NCBI RefSeq assembly: GCF_032854445.1
Contig: NC_088300.1
Location: 50,587,682-50,651,681, forward strand
Source: Liolophura sinensis
Taxonomy: Eukaryota > Mollusca > Polyplacophora > Chitonida > Chitonidae
Direction: 5' to 3'
Length of the DNA: 64,000 bases
Both the position numbers and the translations under genes were made by a program. How positions within the stretch are numbered: position 1 is the first letter of the stretch; the number at the start of each line of letters is the position of its first letter. Below the pieces are notes generated by a model. It was given only the letters and a program-made list of their open reading frames with translations, had not been told where the DNA came from and searched no databases. Positions 10,745 to 24,145 of the stretch are shown here, one piece after another.

Positions 10745-10950
10745 AGTTCTTCGTGCATGGCCCAGCTCATGCTAGTATTTTCTCCGGTGGTAGGTCTACG
10801 TGAGAAGGTCTATCAGCAACCTGTGGATGGTCGTGGGTTTCCGCAGGACTCTGTCTGGTTTCCGCCCATTGTCGTGTAAATGAAAAAGCCCTACATGTAT
10901 CCTTGAGAACGGCGTAAAACATCAAATAAATAAATAAATAAATAAATAAT
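10745..10950 (+). mobile_element. V-domain SINE, diverged, long A-rich tail
   Basis: Contains 'cccagctcatgct', 'cagcaacctgtggatggtcg', 'tgggtttccgcagg' and a tail of repeated 'aaat' units at about 10922-10950. A deletion removes most of the 'accataatgctggcc' block. The tRNA head is lost. Confidence 0.8.
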
Positions 10951-12159
10951 TAAATCTGGGACAGGTGGCAAAGAGATATATCAGAGAATTTGGGTAACTA
11001 TCCTGCCACATTTCTGAGCTTGGGGGCATGTAATTGGTGAATCAAATTCCAGTTGTATAAATGGTGGCCGCCCCTAAATCAAAGAAATAGATAAATACAG
11101 TAGTGAATAATTAGATTATGTAGATTAAAAAAATTGTTTTCGTGTTGAATCGGGTTTTCACAAATATTTTGAATATCACCAGCCCTGTAAAAATTCCGAC
11201 TTGTAGGCCTAAAAGCCAACAAATATATGTCGTGAAACAAACATCGCCTTTGCATAGGAACAATTGTGGATATACTGTTCATCTCCTATTAATACAAGCT
11301 GAAACTATCGATTAAATTAATGGTTTTAAACCCCAATTTTTTGTTTTTCTCTACACTTAAGAAGGCCTCATGAATCGCATTTGCGGTGTAGAATTCCTCA
11401 GGAAACAAGCCACCAGTCATGTACTTTATGGCTCCTATCTGCTATCAGTTAACCTTGCTTTTGTTAAATTAAGCGAGCAGAAAGTGTAACTAGTTGTGAT
11501 GTATATTACAAGGGAAATAACTTTTCTCACCATCTGCGGATTAGAGTTATATCCCCTTTGCATGCCTAACACGCATGGTGCATGTCTTGAACGTCTTTGC
11601 TTACTTTACGTTAGATAGGGGCCTACTGTATTCAAAGATTTTTACTTGTGTTACTTTTCTCAGGTTTAAGTTCGGAGGAGCCTTGTCGTGAAGCTTAACG
11701 AACAGCGATGTCTTGACATTTGCAAAAGAAGTCTACAGGTGGCACTCCGATCCACAGAAACGTGTTAGTTAATTTGCATAACTTTTCTTCATAAATCACG
11801 TCATTTTCGGGATCATGTGATTCAAAAGTTGAATTTATTGAGCATGTAGTGTTGATGTTCACAAGGACTCCTTTGATTAGGGAAACAAGATGGTCATCTA
11901 ACTTTTGTAACTCTGACCAAACAGTTCTGTATGTTGCAGTGTTACAGTGTTAAGTACACATCATAAAATAGGCATAAGCTTGTAGAGGTACACCTGTAGT
12001 ATTAGTTAAAAGTCTGAGTGGATTTTGAGTTTGAACCGATAACCACTAATCGGATATATAAATATTACACATTTGATGCAAGATAATGATTAACCAGACG
12101 CCTGTAATTGGAATGTGCTTATACAGATGGAAGCGTACATACACATAGTATGTAGGCCT
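10951..12159. other. Non-coding sequence, no gene recognised
   Basis: AT-rich, without tandem repeats, SINE sequence or an open frame with recognisable features. Confidence 0.45.
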
Positions 12160-12448
12160 ACGCTTTAACGTCGTACTTAATAATGTTTCGGTCATATGAC
12201 GACGAGGAGTCATTAGGTGTGTGTAGATATATTGTGTCTTCTGGTGACAGGGCGACTTCATACCCCCAAAATGCTGCCGCTCACCAGACATGACATCTCA
12301 CCCAGTCGTATTTCGTTGCTCTAACCTATCAGTCGAGGCGGTAGAAAGTACCATTTCTAAAGTCTTTGGTGTGACCTACCCGGATTTGATCCAGGGGTCT
12401 CCAAACTTCGAGGCGGACGCTCTAACCATTAGGCCACCGCAGCGGCCC
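12160..12448 (-). mobile_element. Second SINE family (Meta-domain-like), near full length
   Basis: On the minus strand it begins with a tRNA-like head: 'tggcctaatggttagagcg' fits an A box and 'ggatcaaatcc' a B box. Then come 'ccaaagactttagaaatggt', 'gcggcagcattttggggg', and the 3' end 'tcatatgaccgaaac' with 'acgacgttaaagcg'. The body resembles the Meta-domain SINEs reported from bivalves and other molluscs (from recall, not searched). Confidence 0.8.
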
Positions 12449-15400
12449 TTATACTGATGTGATCTTAACAATTGGAACTTAACCAGATTACCTTCTTATA
12501 TTTTCTCGATTTAAACCATTCGCATCATACCTTCCCCAGCTTCTTCTGTATTCTCCTACATAGCATATTCATGACACCTACTGAGCATCAAACTTGAAAG
12601 AGTAGGCTAAATGTGGACAATGATAAAACATATATAATAAAACTACAGCATTTGAAGAATTCCATGACAATGTATTCCCTGTGAACGGGTGGAGAATTGC
12701 AAGGTGTATTATTGTAATATTGCAAACACTTAGACCATAAATACACCATAAACCAAGGAAATCACTGAAAACGCAGATCTGGTTACCCGGCTAACTAAAC
12801 TGTAGCTCACGTCTGAAGAAATCAAGGGGCACAACTTCTGACATTGGTTGACAGGCTGGTCAATATGTGGTTATGTCCCCTAGACTTTCGTCCTTGGAAG
12901 TCGTCTAGTACATTCATTGTGAGTTTATAACATTATTGTAAACCGTTGAATGCTTTTCTTTACATGAATATGTCCTAATTTCTTACTTTATACACTTTAT
13001 TAGTTCTTTGGTGATTTGTTGAAGGTTTTTGTATGAATGTTTGCTTCGGCGCTTAGACAGATATTGTCCTTTTAAGTGTGGAAGTATTTAAACGCGCGCG
13101 CCGAACGGATCCAGAGGCCAAGGTGATATTTTAGACTTTATAACAGTTACCTATTAAAACCTTGTGATAAGTTTAGGGCTTATGTCGATGTTTCGGTATA
13201 CTGATATCACGGTGTTCATTGATGGTATATCGATGGAAGCGACAATTTTTGACACTGCCAGTTAAACTATTGGTGTTTATTTTACAGATCATTTCGATAG
13301 TGTATATAGCCTATGGCCATGCAGTTACATGCAGGCATGCCTTCTGACCTAACCTTGCGGCATCCAAGCGGGAGATGGATTCAAACCCACATCCTCAAGG
13401 GACAAAAGACTTCACCCCGCACGTTGCTAGTCACTGATTCTGTTTAACACCTTGACAATATTCATTAAATTTGGCTGTGTTGAAAATCAAAACAACCTTG
13501 CTTCTCGCGTATTGAGGTCTCCACACGACTGACATATCTGTTTGATTTCTCATCTACATTATACGTGTAGAACGTATGATTAACACTTGAAGCGAAAGGT
13601 TTACTGAAATGCGGCGGAAATTTGTAATTAAGATGACTAACAGAAGAATCATTTTGAATAGAAAATCATGCGATGACGAATTTGATGACAGTATTGCTGC
13701 AAACGGTATTCCCTGTGAGTGGCAATTAAATAATGCTGTCCATTCTTTTTTACATCAAATAATCTTTTGGGGAGCGGCTTGCATAACGCTCAAAGTGTTA
13801 TTGTTGTCTAATGGTTTGTGTACAAACACGTTCTGTTTTCCTTAATAATGTTATCGCCTATGACAGGCACAGAGTGTTATACCAACTCCCGTGCATGTTA
13901 TTTGTCGCACAGGTAAACCTGAAAGTAGTTTACAAAGGAAGGAATTCCTGAATAAATTCGGCACGGTGTCATATATAAGTATGTGGACGTGTGACGGACT
14001 GGACGACTGTCGGCCCTTAAGGATGAATATTTATTTCAGCACACGGCATGCAGACAATTGATTGTAATAATTCATTTGTCGTACAATACACTGGGCAAAT
14101 GTCTCAAGAGACAAGATCGAACGCCCTCTGGCGGCGCGTCACACTCCACAGATCAAAGTCCTATCAATTCCAGGCCGTTTGATGTTTCAATCGTTCAATT
14201 CTTCTCTTGCTCAGCCACCCACTTTATAACAGGATTATTTGTTGGAATTTTTATGGTTCATTCGCCAACAATTACCTTCCAAATTCTTTACTGATTGTAT
14301 ACTGGCTGTATAATATGGCCAGCGATAAGGCCAGTGACTGTTAACTGTATCGAGTCAGTAATGGAGCCTGAATGAGGGTTAGCCGATGGTCCGAATGGTA
14401 CCGGGCATATATGTTTATAAAACCTATAGTGTAAAGACAGACTTGTTTACTGAATAGGACCTGATATTACACGATACGCTAGAGTGACACTCCTTGTAAG
14501 ATAACTTATCTTTACAAATAACCCAGCGGATCAGCTCCCGATAGTAATTCAACCGACGCCAATACTGGAACAACACAAACAATTTCTGTGATAATAATCA
14601 CACTAATTATATGCCCACAGAGCATACCAGCGAATCTTCATTCCAACTTACATTATTGCAATGTCTGAAAACGGCAATTTCCAAACCTGTACGTGATATA
14701 TCATGGCGATTGAAAGGGACGAAGTTAAAGATGGTTATTAGATTTGTTCAACATAGTGCGTATAAACGTGCCTCGTGCTATGATGTTTCATATGGTTTTT
14801 AAAGTTTGATGGTAAAAGTTTTATAAATTACTTTTACTGTGTGCGGACGAAGACATTTCGACTTTTGTTTTTGAAGGCACTCAGGCCGAAACGTTGAGAA
14901 AAAGACAGATTGAAATGCAAGACAGGTTACGTGGAGAAAGATATATACATACAACTGATTAAATCAAATTAGGTAATCAAAAAGAAAAAAAAAATTAAAG
15001 AAAATATATACGTCGGTAAGGCCATGTGTTTCTTCGCTTTTTCTGTCTCCTTTCTGATCACAGTCAATAACTGAATGTATAACAATGTGTTGTTTTTCGT
15101 ATGTGTCTTTTTTTGTACTAAAATTTGCTTTTACTTTAATACAAAGTATAATCAGGTAAGTACTTTGCGTGTTGAAAAGTAAAAGTAAGTTATAGCGATC
15201 AGAATTCTATAAATGAAAAATCTCTTCGTGCATACATAAGAATGTGCGAGTGTATATACATCTTCTTTTATAAAGGCACATGCTGTTTTCATTTTTGTTC
15301 AACAGATCATCCCCTTTGCAGTTGTCACTCTAGGTGTCAATGTTCTAACTACATTCAGTGTTATATTTTACTGAACAGTACACCACTGGAGGAACCAACC

Positions 15401-17957
15401 GTTCTTGATGTGTGCTAATCCCACAGAGGTAGGATATTCTGCCTTCGTGCTAAGCAGTAAAATATTACAGGTCAAGGTTTGTTGAGAGTGTTACTTGTAA
15501 ACTTATAACTCCAGCCACGACTACGACCTAAGCTAAGGATATACACAAGTTTGATATTAAGTTTTTTTCAGAGTATATTTAGTCTTGTCAATCTATTAGA
15601 GTAGCGGTGCTACATTATGCTGTCTGAGTGGCTCGCTTGATACCGGGTGGGATGGTCTTTGCTTGGGGGTAATATACTTAAGCATGTATCGTCTTCATAA
15701 AAGACAAATTGGCTAGAAGGTTTTGGTTTCCCACTCGGATGATTAGATGACCTCATACACAACTACACAAGGGAATGTGTACGCGAGTCTAGGTTCAATC
15801 TGACAATAAAAACACTTCAGGTAAACACTTATAAATGTATACATGTATTTAGTTGTCGTCACTGAGAAATTTCTGCCTGACTTGATTTTGATTTTTTTTT
15901 TATCCTGGGGCTGTCTCTAGTTGCACACATATCTTAACGATAGATTACACACAAAGATACGACGTTTGGCATAAGCATTAGAAAAAAACGTCAGGGCAAT
16001 TTGTAAAGACTGCTTTGCCTGATTGCTTCTTGTATATCGGACTCTTTGAACCGTGATATGGTTTTTGACGTAAACTGGTTATAGTCACATGTGAATGTCA
16101 CCAAGTGCACTGGTGAAATAAATCAAAGAAATGTTTTTTTAACGATGAAAAGGAACACAGAATTCGATATAACATGAGGCGACTTCTCTGTGAGCTTGGT
16201 CGTTTGATTTTTGTACTAAACACGCGGAATAACTTCCTGTTAAACTGTACTACTTTCCATGCACACGCTAAATGCGGACTTAAAAATATTAATAGCTTTT
16301 GTTGGCACATTCTTATAAATCCCCTTTATCTTCGACGGGGTAATTGAGTATATATCTTAAAACCCAATAATAATTAAGGTTATGTCAATGGGAGATAAAA
16401 ATTAGTGAAAAAAATGTAGTCATGTGGGTAAAATATATTACATTTGAACCATAACGAAGATTAGTCAAATAAAAACGACCAGGAAAGAATGATAAGAAAG
16501 AATAGAAACAAGGAAATTCAGACCTAATCTTGCTGACCATGGAGAAAAAAAATCAGGGTATTTAATACCCTTATTAGAAAAACATACCTTGCATAAATTA
16601 ATACAAGGAATAATTCAAGCTAAGGACTAAAGGACTGGCGAAAGTTATCACGAAGACATCATAGAGTAATCACAGCCCCATTGGACAAAGTGGTTTTCAG
16701 GTAAGGTGATTGTGACTACGATAACTATACGTTGCTACGATAGTTACAATCAATTAAGTAGTTTACGATGACTTTGTGGAACGCGGTCCTGGAATGTGAA
16801 TGAACTCATTCAGCGAATAGTCAGGATTACAAAATATGATAGTACTGCAAAAATGTTGTACAAGGAAAATAGCACTTGGGTTTTAGTAGACAGAAAAGAG
16901 ATTGTCTATCATACTTGATCAGTGTTTCTGAATTGAACAAAAACTACGTGCCAAAATTATGTTATACTTTATGTGATACTAACTTTTTTCGGGTAACATT
17001 CAACGTATTGTTATAAAAACAGTATTTTTTAAGACCACTGACAAGGTCTAACAAGAAATAAATATTGTCAGAAAGTATATATAAAAGCTTTTGACGTCAC
17101 ACTATATGTGTGGTACGTACGCACTTTAGAGGTAAAACCTCATGGCAAACTGTCATTGTGAATGAAAGGTTTGATGCCTTGCTTCGGTTGGCAGAAGTTC
17201 AACTCATTTCTTTGTTATTTTTATAGCTACACCCTGGAATAAATTAAGGTTTCCAAAAGTTTGCAAGGAATATCAGGGAATAACTCAAGTCAAGAATATT
17301 CTAAAGCAATTGCAAATATCATTGTTCCAGTTCTTTTTTCAAATTATCGGCCTTAAGGCTGTGTTTTGCTGACAATATCACGTGCTAGTTTTACCATGAA
17401 ACAGCAAAAGACATCCTCGCTGAATTAATAACATAGCATGGATTACTTGAAACTGACGCCATGACGTTAAATGCAATAAATATGTGTAAACAGCTCTGTG
17501 TGCCAAGTCAGTCCATTTATTAGTGTTATTCTTTCCTAATACTTTTGATATGGCGACACATTGTTCTCTGTCAATCTGATCACCCATGCCGCGTTATTGA
17601 TAGACATTGATAAGTCAGTGAGGCGGACAAAAAGCTAAGTTTTTTAATACCTGCAGTCGCTAAAGTGTATTTCTACCATCTGCTGTCTGGGATGTCAGTT
17701 TAGTTATGGTCCCTTACCGTTTCGGGGAAGATTTTAGCGGTAATGTAATGTATACTGATGTCAAGTACAGATAACACAGAACGCCACTGGACTGTTCGCT
17801 GACGAACAAACAAACACACACAGCTTCGGGGGAATTCATCACAGTGCACACCCGGGCTAGGGTGTGGTCAAACCCCGGGCGAATTACCCGGCTGTCACAT
17901 GGCCAAATTCATTGCCCACAGTCATGCTAGTCATTACAGCACTTCTGCACTTCTGAA
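12449..17957. other. Long non-coding stretch, no gene recognised
   Basis: About 5.5 kb of AT-rich sequence without recognised domains. Short open frames at 13609-13845, 14058-14294, 14611-14802, 16098-16310 and 17378-17587 have no motif and no support. Exons of an unknown gene cannot be excluded from sequence alone. Confidence 0.4.
14122..14134 (-). promoter_or_regulatory. CTCF-like motif
   Basis: Read on the minus strand the site is 'ccgccagagggcg', which fits the CTCF core CCASYAGRKGGCR at 12 of 13 positions. CTCF is present in most bilaterians. A single motif match has no functional proof, and the motif preference in this lineage is assumed. Confidence 0.35.
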
Positions 17958-18016
17958 TTTATATTTATCTGATTAGTGTTTAACGTCGTGGTCAAGAATT
18001 TTACACTTATGCGATT
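17958..18016 (-). mobile_element. V-domain SINE 3' fragment
   Basis: Contains 'atttatctgattagtgttta', 'cgtcgtggtcaagaatttta' and 'cacttatgcga', a diverged minus-strand copy of the last 60 bases of the SINE. It passes without a gap into the tandem array to its right. Confidence 0.65.
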
Positions 18017-18425
18017 TTAGTCAATACGTATACCAATATGACTTCAGTAAGTACTTAGGCCTATACGATTTCAATCAATACTTAGGCCTATATTACTTCG
18101 GTAAGTACTTAGGCCTATACGAATTTTGTCACTATTTAAGTCTGTACGACTACAGTCAATATTTGTGCCTATACGACTTCAGTCAGTCCTTATGTCTACA
18201 ACTTCAGTCAATACTTATGCCCGTACGGCTTCAGCCAGTCCTTATTTTTATCTTCAATCAGTGCTTCTGTCTATACTGCTTCAGTCAATACTTATGTTTG
18301 TACGGCTTTAGTTAATATTTATGTCTGTACAACCTTAGTTCATACTTAGGCCTATTCGACTTTCACTCAGTACTGACGCCTATACAACTACAGTTAATAC
18401 TTAGGCATATACGACTTATACTCAT
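18017..18425. repeat. About 29-bp degenerate minisatellite, perhaps SINE-derived
   Basis: About 14 diverged units built on 'ctatacgacttcagtcaata' followed by 'cttaggc'. The unit resembles the SINE segment 'cttatacgacggcggtcagc' with 'attatg', and a SINE fragment abuts the array, so the array may have grown out of that fragment. The 61-residue frame at 18126-18311 is a product of the repeat. Confidence 0.8.
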
Positions 18426-21237
18426 ACTTATAACTGAATAAACCCTCGCCTCTAGCCAGGTACATTTCAAACTTCCTAACATAAAGCTGCAGTCACACCG
18501 TAGGGAGCTACATTTGAACGTGGGCCTCATTGGTGAGTTAGCACAAAACTGGTTACGCGTTGCCATTTGTCAACTATCACACTGCCGTCGTTGCTCTGGT
18601 TTTGCTGTCTGTGCTGTAGGTCTTGTATAGTAGGTGCCCGATGGCAGCGGTAAAGAGGGCATATAATGATCTGGATTAGTTATCGAGGTATAATTGCAGA
18701 TCTTTTAGTTCACCGAAGAATTTACAGAAGATAAATATTTCTCTTCAGAAATGGTGCTCATCAAGTAGTGACCTTTTCTTCTTGGTATAAATTTTGTATC
18801 GAAGGGTTGTGGTCATTTAATCGGTCAGTCAGTTTACCCAAGTACATCAAACAATGATTCACATCATTATAAAAGACCTGGTCCAGCCATAGGTAACCAC
18901 TTTGTACGTTCTAGTTTAACGTCACAGTAAGCGAGCATAAATAACTCCTGCCTGACGCAAAGGGGAAACCGGTGGGAATTTTGTGCCGTGAGATAACTAA
19001 TTTTCTAAATTTGCTACCGGTTCATTAATCCGAACAGTTCAGGTATTTAACCGATGTGAAGGATGGGCGGATAGCAGAGGTTGCTCACTGAGTATCGGCA
19101 AACATGAAGAGCAGATCGATAACGCTATTCCTACAGGCTCGTGATCGTCCACGCCCATAATAGGTAAATACGCGTGTAGCCAGCAAATGTATAAATAGGC
19201 TTGTTTTCAGGGTATAGTGCAGCGTTAAATGCGAACAAGAAAGAAGACATTTGTAATTTGTTTCAATAAAAGGCGCTGACCTGAGAAAAACAGTTGGGGA
19301 AAACGACCGCTAATGACAATTGCCAATTCTCGTTTCATTTCATTAAATCTGCAAACTACACAACATCATCCAATCGCACGGTAATTGGGTAATGACTAAA
19401 GCCCTAGAATTTCGTCGATAATTGTTCTCAATCAGAGCTCAGCGCACAGGTGCTGCCTCTGTTTGATTTAATACGGGTCAGTTTGTTGGGTTTTGTGTTA
19501 GCGAACATGCGTATGCAATAGTATACTTAACTGACTGCACATGTGTCAACAGTCATTTCACGCAAAGTCAGTTCCCGTGATTCGCATGCTAAACAACATA
19601 TGCTAGATACAAGTCCCGTTGCCCGATGGTAGCCCGCGCGCGCTATACCGTCATTTACTGTGTAATTTAACACGTTTCTACTCCATAGCACATAAAGAAC
19701 GCTGTTCAGAAAATTTCACCCAGTACTCTCTATGTTATTTAACTATGTTGATATACGTCATAAAGAACTGTGCCAATATAATATATAATAATATGGAGAT
19801 TGTATGACAAAACCCCTGGCTTACATAATGCTGGAATGAATGAATGGAGGAATGAATCAGTGAATCAGTACAGTGTTGCAAAGTGAAACACCGTCCTTAA
19901 TGTCCACCGTTGGTTTTACTAAGCTTCCATTTGTTATACCTAAAGATGTGGGTCTTCTTTGCAGCTCTCCACCATGTTTCTTTTTATGATAATCTCGCGA
20001 CGCTAAATTACCTATTCCCAAGATGTTCTTCAGTGAAACTATATGCAGAAATTTTTCATGCTGGAAAACCCTGAATCAACCGGAAAGAACTGGGCTGCCC
20101 TTCTCAGCTAAAAAGCAATGATAAAGCATCCTGTATGTCATAAAGCGACATCCAAGAAGGTCTTTCACCCGACACCCGTTGAGGTGCACATGGCGGATTA
20201 GAGGGTTCTAGTATATTGGGGTTTCGTTTGTAAAGTATGATTTGTTTTGTATGATTTGTTAAAAAGACATTTGGTTAAAAAATGTTCTCCTGGTGTGCTA
20301 TAAAGTTCAACTGGTTTCCTTGAAGAATTTTCTGACATACATGCCGTTTGCATCACTGGAATTTGAAAGGGTTTATAAAACTATTTATAAACTATTTATT
20401 TATATAAAGATAAAGATATTAATATCTTTTTTGCTGAATTTAGTTTCGACTTTTTCCTTCAGTGACCTTTCATTGTGATTTGTTGGCTGAAAAAGTCTTC
20501 ATTAACAGAGAACCCTCCATCCCACACGAAACAACACAACTCCTCAACTGATCAAATTATGTTCTGGAGACATGCAACCAGAAGCGATTAAACTCCAGTC
20601 TGAGACTAGCAGAGGGTCATGTAGGAACAGCTGGCCTGCAATGCGCACGGCCAATAAAGGGTTTTGACTTTTTCAGTTCTCCCTTAAAACCCATGTAAGA
20701 ATTTACTTAAAACTGTTACAACGGTATATTTATTTATTTAATAATTCCTTGTGTAATGCTCACGCGATGACGACCAGTATTATAGATGGAGGGGACCACA
20801 GTGCCATCAGTGAACCACCTATGGGAAATAGTTTTCGCCCCCTTTAATGGAACGTCAGAATCCATCAAGTTCCATGCAGGTGGGGAAATTACGGGAGTAG
20901 CCATTGCATGGTGAGGATACTGTCACTGTGACGGAGCTCTCTAATACACTGGATAAATCAGATGGTTGGGTCCAGGCACTCAAAACAGGAAACATCCCAT
21001 CTGAGTCTTCGTCTGGAAGATTGAAAACTGAGGTACAATATTAACTCACTGGTTATTTTTTTCAAGTTATTGTGATTTCATGGAGAGCTTTTTTCACAAG
21101 CAGCAAAGGAGAATGTAAAATCATAGGCTTCATCAAGTCGTTTTGTGCATTAACCTCAATGTCTGCTCATTTACGAAATTGGGTAATGGGAGCCTTATTC
21201 TAACCGATACTCCACTGTACTCCAACCAGTTGAGCTC
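18426..21237. other. Non-coding sequence; possible conserved block at 19000-19520
   Basis: No gene recognised. About 19000-19520 is free of visible repeats and has several homeodomain-type cores (for example 'ggtaattgggtaatgac' near 19380 and 'gataattgttctc' near 19417). This is only a suggestion of regulatory sequence. Confidence 0.35.
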
Positions 21238-21483
21238 ACCTGTAAGCTCAACGGAACACCCGAGGCGGAAACATCCAAACCAGAAACGGGCATCGAAACT
21301 CAATAGAACACCTGAGACTGAAACACCCGAATCAGAGACTGGTATATAAACTCACCGGAACACAGAAGCCGGAAACACCCGAGAACTGGCCTATAAACTC
21401 AGAGAAACACTAGGCGGAACACCCGAACCAGAAAAGGGCCTATAAATTCCCCGGAACACACGGACCAGAAACACCTGAACCTT
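21238..21483. repeat. Degenerate tandem repeat of about 53 bp
   Basis: Four to five diverged units with the recurring pieces 'cggaacacccga', 'ggcggaaac', 'ccagaaa' and 'tataaactca'. Short frames crossing it follow the repeat and are not genes. Confidence 0.65.
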
Positions 21484-23559
21484 CCTCCGAAGCTGATACT
21501 GTAGCATAGTACGGCCCTGATGTATTCCTCTACGAAATGTTGAACAAGAAGATATGTATGCTAATGAAAAGGGTTCTCGCTGACGATTAAAACACATGCT
21601 CGCTCCAAATGTCAGGCATTTGGTCAATCTGATCTTCGTGTTCGAATCCAGCCTTTGGTCTGAGTATTTGTGAGGTCTCTATTGAAGGTTGGTGGTTTAC
21701 TCTTGGCACGGGTTTCCTCTGTCCATGAAGCTAACCACCGTAACCTTCCTTTTCTCGAATTACATTTCCAGCCAAAAGGACTTTAAATGTCGATTCTCAG
21801 TATTCACAAAAAGAAAGAACAACAACAAAAGCCCAAAGAAACAAAAGCAAACAAATGCCTGAAAAAAGCAATTTAACAAGGCTTTTCATCACATCCTAAA
21901 GTAGTATGCCTGTAGAGAAAGAGAAGACATTCATGTGCATTTGAGTATTGCGAAGGAACGTAAATATTCCAGATAAGGTGCAATCATACCTCTGTGGCGT
22001 TTATTGCAGTTTTGCACATTAATTACTAGATTTCGCATCAACACATCGTAGTTTACGAAGTGCGATACTTTGTTACCGGGTTATCCACGCATTCGGTTCT
22101 CTTCCCGCCTTGTCATCGCAAACCGGATTCCCCGGTGGGCAGAGTTGCATTTAACTTAATTTATTCCCTTAACAAGCTGTGCAAATTTCCTTTCTCTTCC
22201 CAATCATATCGGAGCAATTATGGTGCCAATTCTGAGCGTATCGACTTTAAACAATGCAATTGCTTTCAAGCGATTTCATTTGCCGGAGTCCTAATACCCG
22301 ATAGTATTTATCAGTTCCGCAAGACTGTTAAAAAGAAAATTGTTAGTGAATTACAAAAGGTCTGATGCCGTGATGGTGACGCCGTCAACAGTTCTGCCCG
22401 GGAACCGCCGCGGGGCTACACGCCAGCAAATTATTTCTGTAAAGGGCAAACAATATACTATATGATTCTGTAAGAGAGAAATGGCCCTCCTTATTGTTTT
22501 TGACCACGGCCGCCTTTTATAAATTGACGAAAATTATCTGCAGAGGTCGTTATCGTAATTGAGAATTTATTACCTTTAGTGTTTGATTACAAAATCGATC
22601 GTGGTTTAGGTTTGCTAGCAATTTTCCCCCTCGCGGTTGATTGACTTCAAAGGAACTTCCTGGGCGATTTACAAGTCGTGTATATAGTCGTGTACGTAAC
22701 GACTGTTATTCAGTCTGCAATTGTCTGGTTTGTGGCTCGTTGAAAGAAAACAGTTAATTTTCCCCCGATATACGATTGAAATTAGGCTCTTCCTGTCTGG
22801 AGAAATGTGTGAAGCTGGCGTGGTCGGGACCTTTCAATCGGAAAGAATCAATCTATCATAATTAGAACGCCCTCTGAAATTGCTTTGTATATTTTTACTC
22901 GACAAAACAATTTCCGCATGTAATGTAGTAGCTGTGCTGAAAACGTATCCCTCCGCCAGGAAGTTACTGCCTCCGCTTCACCGCCATGCTTCCGCATCGA
23001 GCTTTGGCAGACTGATTTATCAGCACAGAAGTACCCCTTTGTCGTCTGCCGACAATATATTGTCCCGTAAACTGACTTCTGCGTTAGTCATTGCCGCTAA
23101 CCTACGACCGGAAGTGGCTTGGGAACTGCAGTTGTGGCGGTGACGGGACAAAAGCCTCTCAAACCATGCAAACTTTAGCGGTGATGCCGTGTGAACGTCG
23201 CGGTGAAAACAAATCACTTGCAAAGCGAACGGTAATTTTCCCTCCTTTTTTCATGCTCAATTAAATCAACTCAAAATTTTACGCCAAATTAAACCCGATA
23301 AAGCGATCAGAAATATAAATTGGGGGTTTCCGGAACTTTTGATTCTCGCATATTGGCCATGAGCTGAAAGTCTGCGTGACAGTCTGCAATCACCGCAGTA
23401 TTATACCTGGGGCCGATTTATCTATACTGTCGCGCGCGATGCGTAAATCTCGTTGGTTCAGATAACAACGTGTTCTCACGCGAGGTTCAGACTTACCTGA
23501 GATCCAAATGTAGGATAACTTTCGAGGAATCACGTCATTGCGGCTGTGTAAGTTAACAC
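21484..23559. other. Non-coding sequence, mostly repeat-free, no gene recognised
   Basis: From about 22000 to 23500 the sequence is more GC-balanced and lacks repeats. Two open frames on the + strand (22060-22365, 101 residues; 22880-23143, 87 residues) have no recognisable motif or signal. They may be chance frames, or the block may be conserved non-coding DNA or hidden exons; comparison with related genomes would separate these. Confidence 0.35.
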
Positions 23560-24145
23560 CGAGATTTTGCGATACTGTCTAAGGTGAAGCGAAGCATCAC
23601 CCATCTTGTAACCTCATAAATGTTTACTTTAACCTTTCATCACACATTGCACTTCAGTTATCATGGTTTAACATCAATGTATTGTGATATTGTCTATGGA
23701 AAAGCCAAGTGTCACACATTTTGTAACCCTTCATAGCACACACTGTATTGAATTTCAGTTATCATGGCTTAACATCAATGTATTGCGATATTGTCTAAGG
23801 TAAAGCAAAGTATCACACATCTTGTAACCTTCACAGCACACATTGTATTGTGTTTCAGTTATCATGGTTTAACATCAATGTATTGCGATATTGTTTAAGG
23901 TAAAGCAAAGTATCACACATTTTGTAACCCTTCATAGCACACATTGTACTTAAGTTATCATGGTTTAACATCATTATATTGCGATATTTTCTGAAGTAAA
24001 GCCAAGTCTCACACATCTTGTAACCCTTAATAGCACATATTGCACTTCATTTACGTGGTTTAACATCAATATATTGCGATAAGGTAAAGCCAAGTATCAC
24101 ACATATTGCAATCCCTCTAGCACACAATGCACTTCAGGTGTTCAG
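23560..24145. repeat. About 100-bp tandem repeat, 5-6 diverged units
   Basis: The segment 'tttaacatcaatgtattg' recurs at about 23668, 23769, 23869, 23965 and 24060, each preceded by 'cacttcagttatcatgg'-like sequence and followed by 'cgatattgtctaaggtaaag' and 'cacacatcttgtaacc'. Spacing is 95-101 bases. Confidence 0.85.
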
